The position numbers and the translations under genes were made by a program. A model generated the notes under the pieces. That model saw nothing but the letters and a program-made list of their open reading frames with translations, was not told the origin of the DNA and made no database searches. From contig NZ_JAHXZN010000006.1 of the NCBI RefSeq assembly GCF_019429485.1, forward strand, positions 1-64,000: 64,000 nucleotides of DNA, written 5' to 3'. Shown piece by piece: positions 62,891-64,000 of the stretch. This DNA is from Sphingomonas citri (GTDB lineage: Bacteria > Pseudomonadota > Alphaproteobacteria > Sphingomonadales > Sphingomonadaceae). Each line of letters starts with the position of its first letter. Positions within the stretch are counted from its first letter, which is position 1.

Positions 62891-63817
62891 ATGAGCGCTC
62901 AACTCCCCGAGATCCGACGCTACGGCACGGCCGCGGTCGCGGCGGCGGCGGCGGCGATCCGCGCCGGCGGGATCGTCGCGGTGCCGACCGAGACGGTCTA
63001 CGGACTCGCCGCCGACGCGCGTGATTCGGCTGCCGTGACGCGGATCTACGCCGCCAAAGGGCGGCCCAGCTTCAACCCGCTGATCGTCCACGTGCTCGAC
63101 CTCGCCGCGGCGGAGGCGCTGGCGGTGTTCGACGACGACGCGCGCGCGCTGGCGGCACGCTTCTGGCCGGGGCCGCTGACGCTGGTGCTGCCGCTGCGCG
63201 ACGGCGCGGGCGTGGCGTCGCTCGTCACCGCGGGGCTCGACACGATCGCGTTGCGCGTGCCGGCGCACCGCGCGATGCGCGCGCTGCTGGCGGCGAGCGG
63301 CGCGCCGCTGGCCGCCCCCTCGGCCAACGCGAGCAACGCGATCAGCCCGACCCGCGCCGAGCATGTCGCGGCGAGCCTCGGCGCTTCGGTGCCGCTGATC
63401 CTCGACGACGGCGCGACCGGGGCGGGGGTGGAGTCGACGATCGTGGCGGGGCGGACGATCCTGCGCCCCGGCCCGGTCACCGCGGAGATGCTGCGCGCGG
63501 TGCTGCCAGTCGCGCCGGGGACGACCGCGCATGTCAGCGCGCCGGGGCAGCTCGCGAGCCACTATGCGCCGCGCAAGCCGCTGCGGCTGGCGGCGGTGGC
63601 GGCCGAGGCGGACGAGTGGCTGATCGGCTATGGCGCGGTCGCGGGCGACGATACGTTGTCGGCGGCGGGCGATCCGGTCGAGGCGGCGGCGCGGCTGTTC
63701 GATGCGCTCCACCGCGCCGACGCGAGCGCGCGCGCACGGATCGCGGTGGCGCCGGTGCCCGAGGCGGGCGTCGGGGTAGCGATCAACGACCGGCTGCGGC
63801 GCGCGGCGCAGCGTTAG
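62891..63817 (+). CDS. tsaC: L-threonylcarbamoyladenylate synthase, Sua5 type
   Basis: A 308-residue enzyme making threonylcarbamoyl-AMP for the t6A37 base of tRNA. The YrdC domain has GGIVAVPTETVYGLAADARD, IYAAKGRPSFNPLIVHVLDL (the KGRP motif), FWPGPLTLVLPL, and PLAAPSANASNAISPTRAEH. The C-terminal Sua5 domain (about 215-308) begins at HVSAPGQLASHYAPRKPLRL. The length matches the Sua5 form rather than the short TsaC form. Confidence 0.93.
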   Translation: MSAQLPEIRRYGTAAVAAAAAAIRAGGIVAVPTETVYGLAADARDSAAVTRIYAAKGRPSFNPLIVHVLDLAAAEALAVFDDDARALAARFWPGPLTLVLPLRDGAGVASLVTAGLDTIALRVPAHRAMRALLAASGAPLAAPSANASNAISPTRAEHVAASLGASVPLILDDGATGAGVESTIVAGRTILRPGPVTAEMLRAVLPVAPGTTAHVSAPGQLASHYAPRKPLRLAAVAAEADEWLIGYGAVAGDDTLSAAGDPVEAAARLFDALHRADASARARIAVAPVPEAGVGVAINDRLRRAAQR

Positions 63818-63887
63818 GCGGCGGCGCCGTGTTCCTGCGCCCGCAGGAACCCAAGGTGGCGAGAGGGATGTTTCGCGAGGCTCGTCC

Positions 63888-63988
63888 CGCCGTCATTCCG
63901 GACTTGTTCCGGGATCCAGCGTGCCGCGTACTCAGATGGCATCGCTCACGCGGAACGGTGGTTCCCGGAACAAGTCCGGGTTGACGGA
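63888..63988. repeat. TTCCGGACTTGTTCCGGGAT-type palindrome doublet
   Basis: GTCATTCCGGACTTGTTCCG at 63892 and the inverse CCCGGAACAAGTCCGGGTTG at 63963 are arms around a central spacer. Another family than the others in the window. It follows the tsaC gene; nothing else is visible to the window end. Confidence 0.75.
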
Positions 63989-64000
63989 GGAAGGGGCCGG

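Overview
The window is a high-GC chromosomal segment of an alphaproteobacterium. It is most probably a sphingomonad (Sphingomonas or a close relative). The grounds are the GTA-type tail cluster with a DUF2793 protein, the oversized TonB-dependent receptors, a receptor/halogenase/SapC group, short flagellins under FliA with an FlbD-type activator, and many paired extragenic palindromes. No rRNA, tRNA, CRISPR array or transposase gene was found.

Layout. (1) 1-9341: the tail half of a gene transfer agent (GTA)/prophage-like cluster, in RcGTA order g7 (partial), g8, g9, g10, g10.1, g11, g12, g13, g14, g15, then a DUF2793 fibre-like protein. Extragenic palindromes are inserted at several of its gene junctions. 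(2) 9459-16160: an OmpA-type porin with a run of about 21 prolines, an iron-type TonB receptor behind a Fur-like box, a small hypothetical gene and a second, larger TonB receptor. (3) 16371-21248: infC, a small secreted protein, a Uma2-family protein and thrS on the minus strand, then a membrane-anchored aspartic protease. (4) 21563-24198: a candidate toxin with a lower-GC C-terminal part, followed by three tandem paralogous small genes spaced at exactly 576 bp. This is the most likely undescribed system in the window.

(5) 24341-50455: a large flagellar region. The minus-strand operon flbD-fliE-F-G-H-I-J is followed by two tandem flagellin genes, a lytic transglycosylase-flhA-fliA operon, flgN/flgM, motA-motB-flgA, and the plus-strand operon flgB-C-D-E-F-G-H-I-J-K-L. 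The sequence gives a regulatory logic. Sigma54 promoters (TGGCAC-N5-TTGC type) precede flgB, the transglycosylase-flhA-fliA operon and motA, fitting the FlbD activator. A shared sigma28-type element (CTAAA[A/G]-N14-GTCGTTT) precedes both flagellins and flgM, fitting FliA/FlgM control of the late class. fliK, fliL, fliM, fliN, fliP, fliQ, fliR, flhB, fliD and fliS are not in the window.

(6) 50629-54388: a CaiB/BaiF CoA-transferase (minus) and a glutathione-dependent formaldehyde-detoxification set (class III alcohol dehydrogenase, VOC protein, S-formylglutathione hydrolase). (7) 54571-60741: a TonB-dependent receptor divergent from a flavin-dependent halogenase-like gene, SapC, a short GntR regulator and an Ivy-like lipoprotein. 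(8) 61169-63817: an acyl-CoA dehydrogenase divergent from a Sua5/TsaC threonylcarbamoyl-AMP synthase. Many long antisense reading frames exist only because of the GC-rich codon usage and were left out.
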